Shown piece after piece: positions 1 to 8,034 of a DNA stretch of 64,000 nucleotides. The translations under genes and the position numbers were made by a program. The notes beneath the pieces are model-generated. The model was not told the origin of the DNA, did no database searches, and saw nothing but the letters and a program-made list of their open reading frames with translations. The stretch is from Chloroflexota bacterium (GTDB lineage Bacteria; Chloroflexota; Dehalococcoidia; Bin125): NCBI GenBank assembly GCA_028874365.1, contig JAPPJZ010000008.1, positions 118,155 to 182,154 of the forward strand, in the 5' to 3' direction. Each line of letters begins with the position of its first letter. Positions within the stretch are counted from its first letter, which is position 1.

Positions 1-923
1 GTCCGCCCCAGGATCGATATGACGCCTACGGCCGGGCGCTCTGGACGCAGGGTGTCTTCGTCTACGCGCCGCGCGGCGTCGTCGTCAACGAGTCGCTCTT
101 CTACCTCGTCACCCAGGACGCGACCGCCGGAGACCACTGGCATTACACGCTCGTCGTCGCCGAACGCGAATCGCAACTCTCGCTGATCGACGGCGGAGAT
201 GCCGACGATCGACGCGTAGAGCTCGATGAGACACCGCTGCTTCACGCGTCGGTTGAGCTGATTGCCGAGGATGGCTCGAACCTGCGCTTCGCCTCGGTCC
301 AACGATGGCACCGCCAGACGGCAGCAATCTCCACCACCCGCGCCCGCGTCGGTCGCGACGCGTCGGTCCACGTGACGACGGCCGCGTTCGGCGCCGACCT
401 CGACAAGCAGCGAATCGATATGGACTTCTCGCAGAGCGGTGGCTACGGCGAGATTCGCGGGCTGTTCGTTGGTGATGGCAAACAACACATCGAGCACGTC
501 ACCCGACAGCACCATCAAGGCGTTGGCGCGACCAGCGACCTGCTGATCCGCGGAGTCCTGACCGACGAATCGCAAGCCGTCCAGTACGGCCTGATTCGGA
601 TCGAGCCCGAAGGCCAGCAGACCAACGCCCACCAGACGATGCGCAATCTGCTGCTCGACGACGGTGCCGGCGCCGACCCGATCCCAATGCTGGAAATCGA
701 AGCGGACGACGTGAAGTGTTCCCACGCGGCTGCGGTCGGGCCGGTTGACCCGGATCAGCTCTTCTATCTCCAGGCGCGCGGAATTCCACCCAGGGTCGCG
801 GAGCGAATGGTCGTCAGGGGATTCCTCTCCGAGATCGCCGATGGTGTGCCGGACGAGCACATGCGCGACGTGATCGATGAACTGGTAGAGATTCAACTCG
901 AACCGGCAAGGGCGTCCGTATGA
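1..923 (+). CDS. sufD: Fe-S cluster assembly protein SufD, 3' part (5' end outside window)
   Basis: 306 codons of open frame run from base 3 to the TGA at 921-923; the beginning lies outside the window. The C-terminal half carries the SufB/SufD beta-helix signature, including SHAAAVGPVDPDQLFYLQAR near residue 240. In this family SufD pairs with SufB and SufC as the scaffold that builds Fe-S clusters. The next gene starts inside its stop codon (ATGA overlap at 920-923), followed by sufS and sufU, so it belongs to a suf operon. SufB is the alternative paralogue, but the position just before the Rieske gene and sufS, and the absence of SufB-type cysteine motifs in the visible part, favour SufD. 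Confidence 0.9.
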   Translation, partial: PPQDRYDAYGRALWTQGVFVYAPRGVVVNESLFYLVTQDATAGDHWHYTLVVAERESQLSLIDGGDADDRRVELDETPLLHASVELIAEDGSNLRFASVQRWHRQTAAISTTRARVGRDASVHVTTAAFGADLDKQRIDMDFSQSGGYGEIRGLFVGDGKQHIEHVTRQHHQGVGATSDLLIRGVLTDESQAVQYGLIRIEPEGQQTNAHQTMRNLLLDDGAGADPIPMLEIEADDVKCSHAAAVGPVDPDQLFYLQARGIPPRVAERMVVRGFLSEIADGVPDEHMRDVIDELVEIQLEPARASV

Positions 924-1231
924 GCATCGAGCAGGTTGGCATCCTCGACGAGATCGAACCGGGCACGGCGAGAGTCGTTGATGTCGGAGGTCAGAGCATC
1001 GCCCTCTGCCGTGTCGAAGATGGCGATCTCTACGCCATCGAAAATCGCTGCACGCACGACGACGGACCGCTGGGCGAAGGTGAGTTGGATGGCGACCGGA
1101 TCGAATGCCCCCGCCACGGTGCGCTCTTCGATGTCACGACGGGACGCGCCGTGACGCTCCCCGCGATCGGCCGGGTGCGCTGCTACGCCGTCTCGGTGGA
1201 CGACGGCCAGGTTCAGATCGAAGTTGACTGA
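920..1231 (+). CDS. Small Rieske [2Fe-2S] ferredoxin of the suf operon
   Basis: 103 aa single-domain Rieske protein. The cluster ligands are visible as C44-T-H46 and C63-P-R-H66, separated by a glycine-rich loop, the usual CxH...CxxH pattern. There is no signal peptide or membrane segment, so it resembles the cytoplasmic BphF/NirD-type ferredoxins that feed electrons to oxygenases or to Fe-S biogenesis. It starts inside the sufD stop codon and ends 1 bp before the sufS ATG, so translation is probably coupled. A Rieske gene in this position is known from suf operons of Chloroflexota and Actinobacteria; its exact role there is not established. Confidence 0.92.
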   Translation: MSIEQVGILDEIEPGTARVVDVGGQSIALCRVEDGDLYAIENRCTHDDGPLGEGELDGDRIECPRHGALFDVTTGRAVTLPAIGRVRCYAVSVDDGQVQIEVD

Positions 1232-1232
1232 C

Positions 1233-2492
1233 ATGACGGCCATGACCCAGGCGACTCCGCTGGACACCGCCGCCATTCGTGCGCAGTTCCCGATCCTCTC
1301 GCGTGAGGTCCACGGACGACCGCTGGTCTACCTCGACAATGCTGCGACGACGCAGAAACCGCAATCCGTGATCGACGCGCTGGCCAACTACTACTCGACG
1401 ATGAACGCCAATATTCATCGTGGCCTGCACACCCTGGCGGAAGAGGCAACCGCCGCCTACGAGGACGTGCGCAAGCAGGTGGCCGAGTTCATCGGCGCAT
1501 CAAGCCACCGCGAGGTCGTCTTCACCCGCAACACGACCGAGTCGCTGAACCTGCTCGCCTACACGCTCGGCGCGCGCCTGCGACCAGGCGACGAGATTGT
1601 CCTGACGACCGCCGAGCACCACTCCAATCTGGTCCCCTGGCAACTGGTCGCGCAGCGCACCGGCGCGGAGCTCCGATTCATAGAACTGAACGATGACCAG
1701 CAGGTCGATGCGGACACGGCTCGCGCCGCGATCAACGCCAACACGCGAATCGTCTCGATCGTTCATATGTCCAATGTGCTCGGCAGCATCGCTCCTGTCG
1801 CCGAGATCTCCGAGATGGCCCGTTCCGTCGAAGCGACAATGATTGTCGACGCGGCACAGAGCGCACCGCATCTACCGATCGATGTCGCCCAACTCGGGGT
1901 CGACTATCTCGCCTTCTCCGCGCACAAGATGCTGGGACCGACCGGCGTCGGCGTGCTCTGGGGCCGGCAAGAACTGCTGGCCGACCTCGACCCCTTCCTC
2001 GGCGGCGGCGAGATGATCAGCGTAGTCACGCGCGAAGAGTCGTCATGGGCAGCGTTGCCGCACAAGTTCGAGGCCGGCACGCCAAACATTGCCGATGTCG
2101 TTGCCTTCGGCGCAGCCATCGACTTCCTCAACGATGTCGGCATGGACGCGATCGCAGCGCACGATGCCGATTTGACGCACTACGCCGTCGAGCAGCTCTC
2201 GCGGTTGGAGGGATTGGACATCTACGGCCCCTCCGATCCGGCCGAACGCTCCGCGGTTGTGGCTTTCAACTACCGAGACATCCACTCCCATGACGTCGCG
2301 ACCATCCTCGACCGTTCAGGCATCGCCGTCCGGGCCGGCCACCACTGCGCCCAGCCGCTCATGGGTACACTCGGCGTGCCCGCGACCGCGCGTGCATCGT
2401 TCTATCTCTACAACGAGCGCTCGGAGATAGACGCGCTCGTTGACGGCCTGCTCGACGCCGGCGAACGATTCGGGTTCGAGCGGGGAGCATAG
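1233..2492 (+). CDS. sufS: Cysteine desulfurase SufS
   Basis: 419 aa PLP-dependent class V aminotransferase-fold enzyme that takes sulfur from L-cysteine and passes it to SufU. The PLP lysine is in SAHKMLGPTGVG (K about residue 232) and the persulfide cysteine is in RAGHHCAQP (C about residue 372). The long form of this loop marks the SufS/group II desulfurases rather than IscS. ATG 1233 is chosen because it lies 1 bp after the Rieske stop; an in-frame TTG at 1224 and an ATG at 1242 are alternatives. sufU follows after 2 bp, which fits the known SufS-SufU partnership. Some SufS/CsdB-type enzymes also supply selenium, which may matter here given the selenocysteine genes downstream. Confidence 0.95.
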   Translation: MTAMTQATPLDTAAIRAQFPILSREVHGRPLVYLDNAATTQKPQSVIDALANYYSTMNANIHRGLHTLAEEATAAYEDVRKQVAEFIGASSHREVVFTRNTTESLNLLAYTLGARLRPGDEIVLTTAEHHSNLVPWQLVAQRTGAELRFIELNDDQQVDADTARAAINANTRIVSIVHMSNVLGSIAPVAEISEMARSVEATMIVDAAQSAPHLPIDVAQLGVDYLAFSAHKMLGPTGVGVLWGRQELLADLDPFLGGGEMISVVTREESSWAALPHKFEAGTPNIADVVAFGAAIDFLNDVGMDAIAAHDADLTHYAVEQLSRLEGLDIYGPSDPAERSAVVAFNYRDIHSHDVATILDRSGIAVRAGHHCAQPLMGTLGVPATARASFYLYNERSEIDALVDGLLDAGERFGFERGA

Positions 2493-2494
2493 TC

Positions 2495-3004
2495 GTGGCG
2501 AGTAACCGTGAGGCACAGAACCCGGTTGACCTCGACGATCTCTATCGAGACGTGATTCTCGATCACTACCGCAGTCCAAGGAATCGCGGCGTCCGCGAAG
2601 ACGCAACAATCTCCGCGGAGGGTTTCAACCCGTCCTGCGGCGACGAAATCCAGCTATCGGTCGCGATCGTCGACAGTACGCTCAATGGTCTGGGATTTGG
2701 CGGCAGCGGCTGCTCGATCTCGCAGAGCTCCGCCTCGATGATGACTGAGGCGCTCACCGGTCGCAGCCTCGACTCGGCCCGCGAGATGTCCCGGCACGTG
2801 CAGCAGATGTTGACCGACGACACGTTCGACCTTGATGCCGTCGATCTAGGCGACCTCGAGGCGCTCTCCGGCGTGGCCAAATTTCCCGTGCGGATCAAGT
2901 GCGGGCTCCTGGCCTGGAAAGTGCTCGACCAGGCGCTCGCCAACGCCAGCGGTGAAGCGGTCAACGACGACAGCGACATTCCCACCCGCGTCACCAGCGG
3001 TTAG
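2495..3004 (+). CDS. sufU: SufU, sulfur-transfer partner of SufS
   Basis: 169 aa IscU-fold protein with the three conserved cysteines C48 (NPSCGDE, with D50), C73 (GSGCSIS) and C136 (RIKCGLLAW). These bind zinc in SufU and accept the persulfide from SufS. The roughly 20-residue insertion between the second and third cysteine relative to IscU is the SufU hallmark. It starts with GTG 2 bp after the sufS stop. The last 20 residues are polar and probably disordered. Function is firm from family and context. Confidence 0.93.
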   Translation: MASNREAQNPVDLDDLYRDVILDHYRSPRNRGVREDATISAEGFNPSCGDEIQLSVAIVDSTLNGLGFGGSGCSISQSSASMMTEALTGRSLDSAREMSRHVQQMLTDDTFDLDAVDLGDLEALSGVAKFPVRIKCGLLAWKVLDQALANASGEAVNDDSDIPTRVTSG

Positions 3005-3039
3005 ATTCTGAATACGGACCCCACGGACAGGAGACCCAC

Positions 3040-3345
3040 ATGGCCAGCGAACAGGAAGTGCTCGAGGCGCTGAAGACGGTCTTCGACCCTGAAATCGGCA
3101 TCAATATTGTCGACCTTGGACTCGTCTACGCCGTGGAGACGCCGACCGACGACAGCGTTAAGGTCGAGTTCACGCTCACATCCCCCGCCTGTCCGGTGGG
3201 ACCGATGATCAAGGCCCAGATCGAGCAAGCCGCCTCAACCGTCGAAGGGGTCGACCACGTCGAGTCCGAAATCGTCTTCTCCCCACCCTGGGACCCTCGC
3301 GAAATGTGCTCCGACGAAGCCAAGTTCGAGCTCGGAATCTTCTAG
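3040..3345 (+). CDS. SufT-like Fe-S assembly factor (MIP18/DUF59 family)
   Basis: 101 aa DUF59 domain protein. Family marks are the N-terminal FDPEIGINIVDLGLVY and the TSPACPVGP loop with the reactive cysteine C51. Members (SufT, PaaD, MIP18) help load Fe-S clusters into target proteins. It closes the suf operon 35 bp after sufU and has a clear GGAG ribosome site before ATG 3040. Its TAG overlaps the stop codon of the convergent MFS gene within a shared CTAG at 3342-3345. The neighbourhood makes Fe-S maturation far more likely than the phenylacetate role of PaaD. Confidence 0.88.
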   Translation: MASEQEVLEALKTVFDPEIGINIVDLGLVYAVETPTDDSVKVEFTLTSPACPVGPMIKAQIEQAASTVEGVDHVESEIVFSPPWDPREMCSDEAKFELGIF

Positions 3346-4757
3346 TCAGCGGTTCCCGTCCCCGATTCAATCGGGGACCCGCCCAGTTCGCGCGTCCCCG
3401 CGCCATTCGTTGAGGCAGCTCGCGCACCATTCGAGAACTGGTGCTGAGGCTCCGTCCGAGCGACGAGGCTGGCAATCAACGGCCTCACAAACCGGATCGG
3501 CGGACCCGGAATCCTTGGATTCGGGATGTAGTGGGCGAGCGCGAAGAAGATCATCGCCGCGATCAGACAAAATACGAACGTCACCAGCAGGTAGTCGTAC
3601 GAACCGGTAATGTCGTAGATCGCCCCACCGACGGTCGGGACGAGAAACTGACCAATCGTCTCGATCATGAACATCGTGCCCATGATCGCCCCGAAGTGCG
3701 CCATCCCGAACACCTTGGGAAGGATCAACGGTTCCAGAACCGGTCCGCCGGCCGATCCGATGAACCAGCAGAAGATGAAGATCCCGATCGCCAGATAGAG
3801 CATCGGTCCGTGCAGCACGAGCAGGATGGTCATGCCAACCGCCATGATCGCCGCCAGGCCGACCGAAGCGAGTTCGATCGATGGGATGCGCTCCGCCAGC
3901 AACCCGAATGCGGGCCGTGAGATCAGACCGCCCAATCCCTGGGCGAAGACAATCAGCGCGATCGTCTCCCTGGCGATGCCGTAGGACTCGTACACCGGCA
4001 CGCCGTTGAACATCCAGCCGAACATGCCGAAGAAGAACAGCATGAAGGCCATTGCGATCACCCAGAAGTTCCAGGTGCGAATCGCCTCGCTGACGGTCAG
4101 TCCACCGAACCCCCCGGTGCGTCCTGCCGCCCCGTTCGCCGGCGCCGGCTCGCCGTCGACCTCCAGGCCCATGTCGTGCGGATGGTCGCGGACCATGAAT
4201 AGCCCGATAGGCATGAAACTCACCGCGAGAATCACGGCGGCGAAGATGAACGAGGCCTCCCAGCCCACGTCGTCGATGATCCGTTGCATCACGGGGACCA
4301 GGACCACGCCCAGCGAGAAGCCCATCGCCATGATCCCGACCGCGCGGCCGCGCTTGCGCTCGAACCAGCGGGAGATCAGCACCTGGAAGGGGATGTAGAA
4401 CATGAAGCCGCGGAAGAAGGCGTTGATCGACGAGTAGAGGTACCACTCCCACATCGAAGCCGTGAACGCGAGCAACACGTACGAGCCGCAGGTGAACACC
4501 GTGCCCCAGATGATCGAGCGGCGCGGCCCCCAGCGATCGACGACTTTGCCGGCCAGCGGTGAGCCGAGGCCGCTGATCAGGAACGAGATTGAGATTCCGG
4601 TCTGCAGCAGAGTCCGCGACCAGCCGAACTCTTCCTCCAGCGGGGTCACGTAGAGACCCAGCACCCAGAAGGAGACGCCCGAAGCGATGGCCATACCAAT
4701 CACGGCGACGAACAGCAGGTACCAGCCGTAGTAGGCCTTGCGCAGTTTGGTGATCAC
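3342..4757 (-). CDS. MFS transporter, oxalate/formate antiporter-like (OFA/MCT type)
   Basis: 471 aa with about 12 hydrophobic segments and a central polar loop around residues 195-215. The N-terminal KAYYGWYLLF and the helix 1-2 region resemble the OFA and monocarboxylate families, which move small organic acids across the inner membrane. The start is GTG at 4757 (reverse strand); no better upstream codon is visible. About 55 residues of polar tail follow the last helix. The substrate cannot be read from sequence. It is tail-to-tail with the suf operon and shares its stop tetranucleotide. Confidence 0.85.
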   Translation of the reverse strand: MITKLRKAYYGWYLLFVAVIGMAIASGVSFWVLGLYVTPLEEEFGWSRTLLQTGISISFLISGLGSPLAGKVVDRWGPRRSIIWGTVFTCGSYVLLAFTASMWEWYLYSSINAFFRGFMFYIPFQVLISRWFERKRGRAVGIMAMGFSLGVVLVPVMQRIIDDVGWEASFIFAAVILAVSFMPIGLFMVRDHPHDMGLEVDGEPAPANGAAGRTGGFGGLTVSEAIRTWNFWVIAMAFMLFFFGMFGWMFNGVPVYESYGIARETIALIVFAQGLGGLISRPAFGLLAERIPSIELASVGLAAIMAVGMTILLVLHGPMLYLAIGIFIFCWFIGSAGGPVLEPLILPKVFGMAHFGAIMGTMFMIETIGQFLVPTVGGAIYDITGSYDYLLVTFVFCLIAAMIFFALAHYIPNPRIPGPPIRFVRPLIASLVARTEPQHQFSNGARAASTNGAGTRELGGSPIESGTGTAD

Positions 4758-4892
4758 GAGGGTCTCGGGCAGCCCATCGGCGCCTCGGTGGCGTGTGGTC
4801 GACGCCCTGCGGATGGGCGAACAGCCGAATTCTATCGCGGCTCGGCTCCGCGACCTATCGCTCCCGCTGCTGAGCAGGCGCCACGGAGCGGA

Positions 4893-5606
4893 TCAGCCGC
4901 CCGGCAGCTCGATCGCCGCGGCTGCCTCGATGACCTGACCCTCTACCGCCGCTACGGCCGTGATCGCATTCGATGAGCGGAGCTGGATCCAGGGATGACG
5001 GCGCGAACCGCCGTCGTAGCTCAGCGCGCTGGATCTCGACAGCCAGGCCTGTCGCACGTCGTGTTCGCAGGGAATCTCCGACGCCGCGCCGCTGCCGTTG
5101 CTCGGCTGCACGACCAGCAGCGGGTCGTAGCGGACGATGGCGACCGCCGCAGCGTCGGTGGTCGGCGAGTGCAGGGTCACCGTGAGTCCGTCGCCGACAT
5201 CGAAGCTCGAGATGATCGAGTCGTCGCCCCGCTCGACGTTGACCTCGCCGACGCTGGGCAGGTACTTCCAGTGCGCCGCAATCGCGTCGCGCGCCGCTTC
5301 CGAGTTGACGACCGCATCGACGACGTAGAGCGCGGGAATCATGCCGACCCGACAGCCCACCATCAGCAGCGCTTCGCGATACGGTCCGACGGGACTGTCG
5401 GCGCGGTCGATCACGCTGACGCGCCCATAGGTCGGGGCCGAACGGGTGACTACGTCGGGCAGGTTGCGGCGCGCACTAGCGACCGGAATCTCGTAGGTGA
5501 TGTGTTGGACCAGCGCCTCACCGATCTCCCAGGGAGGGGCAGGCGCGTCGCTCTCGGCGTTGACGACGGGCAGGTTGGCACTCTCGATCAGACCGGTTTC
5601 TGGCAT
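4893..5606 (-). CDS. Acetoacetate decarboxylase-superfamily protein (divergent)
   Basis: 237 aa soluble protein. The stretch SPVGPYREALLMVGCR (about residues 71-86), followed by YVVDAVVNSEAARDAIAAHW-K, matches the core of the acetoacetate decarboxylase fold, where PVGPY-E precedes the strand carrying the Schiff-base lysine. A lysine is present in the right region (HWKYLP), but the usual GFPK context is lost, so decarboxylase activity is uncertain. There is no signal peptide. It lies 56 bp downstream of the DegV gene on the same strand. Family assignment is by eye; alternatives are other ADC-like enzymes acting on keto acids or aldol products. Confidence 0.55.
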   Translation of the reverse strand: MPETGLIESANLPVVNAESDAPAPPWEIGEALVQHITYEIPVASARRNLPDVVTRSAPTYGRVSVIDRADSPVGPYREALLMVGCRVGMIPALYVVDAVVNSEAARDAIAAHWKYLPSVGEVNVERGDDSIISSFDVGDGLTVTLHSPTTDAAAVAIVRYDPLLVVQPSNGSGAASEIPCEHDVRQAWLSRSSALSYDGGSRRHPWIQLRSSNAITAVAAVEGQVIEAAAAIELPGG

Positions 5607-5662
5607 GATGCTTCCCTCCCGCCGAGCTGTTCGTTCCCGGCCGATTCGCGGTGGCCCGAGTG

Positions 5663-6529
5663 CTAGGACGGCGCAGATGGGGCTTGGCAGAATCCCATCC
5701 CCCAGGCACCCGCGCCGAGCAGTCCGCCGACCGTTGGTCCCAGCTCGGTGACATGAATCTCGTCCACCGACAGCCGTGCCGACGCCTTGTTGCTCAAGCG
5801 CTCGGCCGCATCGGGCGCGAGCGCATGCGTGACCACGAGGATGGCCGGCTGATCTCCCAGGATGTCGGCCGCCCGATCGAGCAGCGTTGCCTCGGCCTCG
5901 TCCTCATCGTCGGCGAGATCGACCGCCTTGATCCGGTCGCGCGCGCGGAAGACGGGCACGCCGAAGTCCAGGGGACCGATGCCGCTCTGCGACTGCACGG
6001 CGGACAACTCGCCGGCCTGGTCGAGCCCATCAACATCGGGCGCGACCATGAAGATGTCGGCGCTGCCGGTGACCTCGTCGAGCGCACGTTCGACCGCCTC
6101 CCGATCGCCACCGCCCTGCGCGATTCGCGCCAGGGCGAGCGCGATCGCGGCCTGGGCGGCGGTCGAGCGCGGCGTTTGATGAATCCTGACTGCGCGCTCG
6201 TGAAAGTGCTCAATGCGCCGCGACGCGAACTCGGCGGCGTCGAACGAGGGACTGGACGACCCGAACGCCTGGCACAGGCAGATCACCGGTTCGTCGGTCT
6301 CGGCCGCGGCTTCCATGAACGCGGACTCCCAGTCCTCGGACGTGACGCCGTTCAGCGTCAACCGCTCTCCCCGCCCAAGCGCTTCGTAGAACTCGGCGTG
6401 GCTCTGTTCGCCCTGGCTGTAGTACGTGGCGCCGAGGCTGTAGCCAACTGGCGCCGTGCGCAGGCCCCGCTCCGCGACAAGCTCGGCGGAGAGATCCACG
6501 GAGGAATCACAGACAATGGCGACCGACAT
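5663..6529 (-). CDS. DegV family protein (fatty-acid-binding fold)
   Basis: 288 aa. The N-terminus VAIVCDSSVDLSAELVAERG and the following TSEDWESAF...CLCQAFGSSSPS segment match the DegV pattern: a first strand with DSS, then the TS motif and a fatty-acyl phosphate site. DegV/FakB proteins bind fatty acids for a kinase partner (FakA). No FakA gene is visible here, so the link is by fold only. The sequence is divergent and the TSQP motif is altered. It shares a 166-bp divergent spacer with the LLM oxidoreductase at 6696. Confidence 0.65.
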   Translation of the reverse strand: MSVAIVCDSSVDLSAELVAERGLRTAPVGYSLGATYYSQGEQSHAEFYEALGRGERLTLNGVTSEDWESAFMEAAAETDEPVICLCQAFGSSSPSFDAAEFASRRIEHFHERAVRIHQTPRSTAAQAAIALALARIAQGGGDREAVERALDEVTGSADIFMVAPDVDGLDQAGELSAVQSQSGIGPLDFGVPVFRARDRIKAVDLADDEDEAEATLLDRAADILGDQPAILVVTHALAPDAAERLSNKASARLSVDEIHVTELGPTVGGLLGAGAWGMGFCQAPSAPS

Positions 6530-6695
6530 GGCGTCTCTCGCCTTCCTGGTCGAACGCTGTCCAAACGCTGATGCGGCCGGCCGCCGCGGCGCGGTCAGAA
6601 TGCTAGCATCTTCGCACGCCGCCTATCCGCCGCGATAGCGCGATCCGGCCGTGGAATCCGCCCACGATTGCCGCACAGCGAGCAGCGAGTCTGTC

Positions 6696-7850
6696 ATGAA
6701 ATTCGGCATCTTCTACGAACATTCCGTGCAGCGCCCCTGGACCGAGACCTCGGAGTGGCGCGTCTACCACCAAGCGCTGGAACAGATCTGCCTGGCCGAT
6801 GAACTCGGATTCGACCAGGTCTGGGAAGTGGAGCACCACTTCCTTGAGGAGTACAGCCACTCGCCGGCCCCAGAGGTCTTCCTCTCGGCCGCCGCCGCGA
6901 TGACCGAGAACATCCACATCGGCCAGGGCATCGCGCTCTGTCTGCCGCAGGTCAATCACCCGGCCCGCGTCGCCGAACGCGCCGCGGCGCTCGACATCAT
7001 CTCCAACGGTCGGCTCGAATTCGGTACCGGCCGCGCCGCGACCTGGACCGAGTTGGGCGGCTTCCAGGTCGAGCCCGACGACACCAAGGACATGTGGGAC
7101 GAGGTGATTCGCGCGATCCCGCACATGTGGACCAACGAGATCGCCGGTTGGGACGGCAAGTACTTCTCGATGCCCGAGCGCGCCATCATCCCCAAGCCTG
7201 TGCAGAAGCCGCACCCGCCGATGTGGGTAGCGGTCTCGAGCCCCGAAACCGCGATCCAGGCCGCTGAGCGCGGTATGGGTCTGCTCGGCGTGTCGATCGG
7301 CACGCCGGCCCAGTACGAGCAGCGGATCGCCGACTACCGCCGCGTGATCCGCAACGCCGACCCGGTGGGCAAGTTCGTCAACAACCAGGTCAACGGCGTC
7401 GGTTGGATGTACACCGGCGAGACCGACGAGGAAGCGCTCGCCCTGGGCGGCGCTGGAGCGATGGCTTTCATGAGCGCCGCCGCCCACCTGGTCGGCGTCG
7501 GCAGCATCTACCCGTCGCCCGCCTACAGCTCGCAGGCCTCGGCGATCCAGCTTCGCGATCGCCCCGGCGACGTGATCAATCCGCTCCAGCAGGGCACACC
7601 GATCGGCAATCCCGAGACAGTGATCGCCGCGCTGCGTCAGTGGGAAGAGATCGGCGTCGACCGCATGGTCTTCCTGATCAACTTCGACCAGGTCGTGCCG
7701 CACGAGAAGATCCTCGCCTCGCTCAAGCTCTTCGCCCGCGAAGTCATGCCCGCCTTCGAGGAGCCGGAGCGCGCACCGCTGACCCGACTGCCTGACTTCG
7801 ATGCCGTCGAGGAAGTCGGCCTGCTCGCCGCAGCCGGCGGTGGCGACTAG
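6696..7850 (+). CDS. LLM class flavin-dependent oxidoreductase (bacterial luciferase-like)
   Basis: 384 aa TIM-barrel protein of the luciferase-like monooxygenase family. Visible marks are MKFGIFYEHS at the start, the EVEHHFLEEYSHSPAPEVFL strand typical of LuxA-like members, and RLEFGTGRAATWTELGGF in the flavin-binding region. Members use FMNH2 or F420 to oxidise aldehydes, alkanes, sulfonates or nitrilotriacetate-like compounds; the substrate is not readable. ATG 6696 is chosen over upstream GTG/TTG options because the family core begins at MKFG. A GC hairpin at 7895-7912 follows the stop. It is one of three LLM genes in the window. Confidence 0.9.
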   Translation: MKFGIFYEHSVQRPWTETSEWRVYHQALEQICLADELGFDQVWEVEHHFLEEYSHSPAPEVFLSAAAAMTENIHIGQGIALCLPQVNHPARVAERAAALDIISNGRLEFGTGRAATWTELGGFQVEPDDTKDMWDEVIRAIPHMWTNEIAGWDGKYFSMPERAIIPKPVQKPHPPMWVAVSSPETAIQAAERGMGLLGVSIGTPAQYEQRIADYRRVIRNADPVGKFVNNQVNGVGWMYTGETDEEALALGGAGAMAFMSAAAHLVGVGSIYPSPAYSSQASAIQLRDRPGDVINPLQQGTPIGNPETVIAALRQWEEIGVDRMVFLINFDQVVPHEKILASLKLFAREVMPAFEEPERAPLTRLPDFDAVEEVGLLAAAGGGD

Positions 7851-7890
7851 CGCCTCGGCCCGCTACGGACCTGCGCGCAGACCAGCCAAA

Positions 7891-7916
7891 GCCGGCCCCG
7901 CGTCGGCGGGGCTTGG
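7891..7916. terminator. GC hairpin after the LLM gene (terminator or repeat B7)
   Basis: GCCCCGC (7895-7901), GTCG loop, GCGGGGC (7906-7912): a perfect 7-bp stem 40 bp after the stop at 7850. No T-run follows, so intrinsic termination would be weak. The stem resembles the dispersed palindromes listed as repeat family B. Confidence 0.4.
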
Positions 7917-8034
7917 CGGCGATCATCCGATCGCTGTCTCCCGTTCGCTTTCGAAAACGGCGCATGCAATTGTCTTAGACTGCCGCAACCGTGCAGTGGT
8001 CGGATTGTATGCGCGGATACCGAAGGAGCGTGCC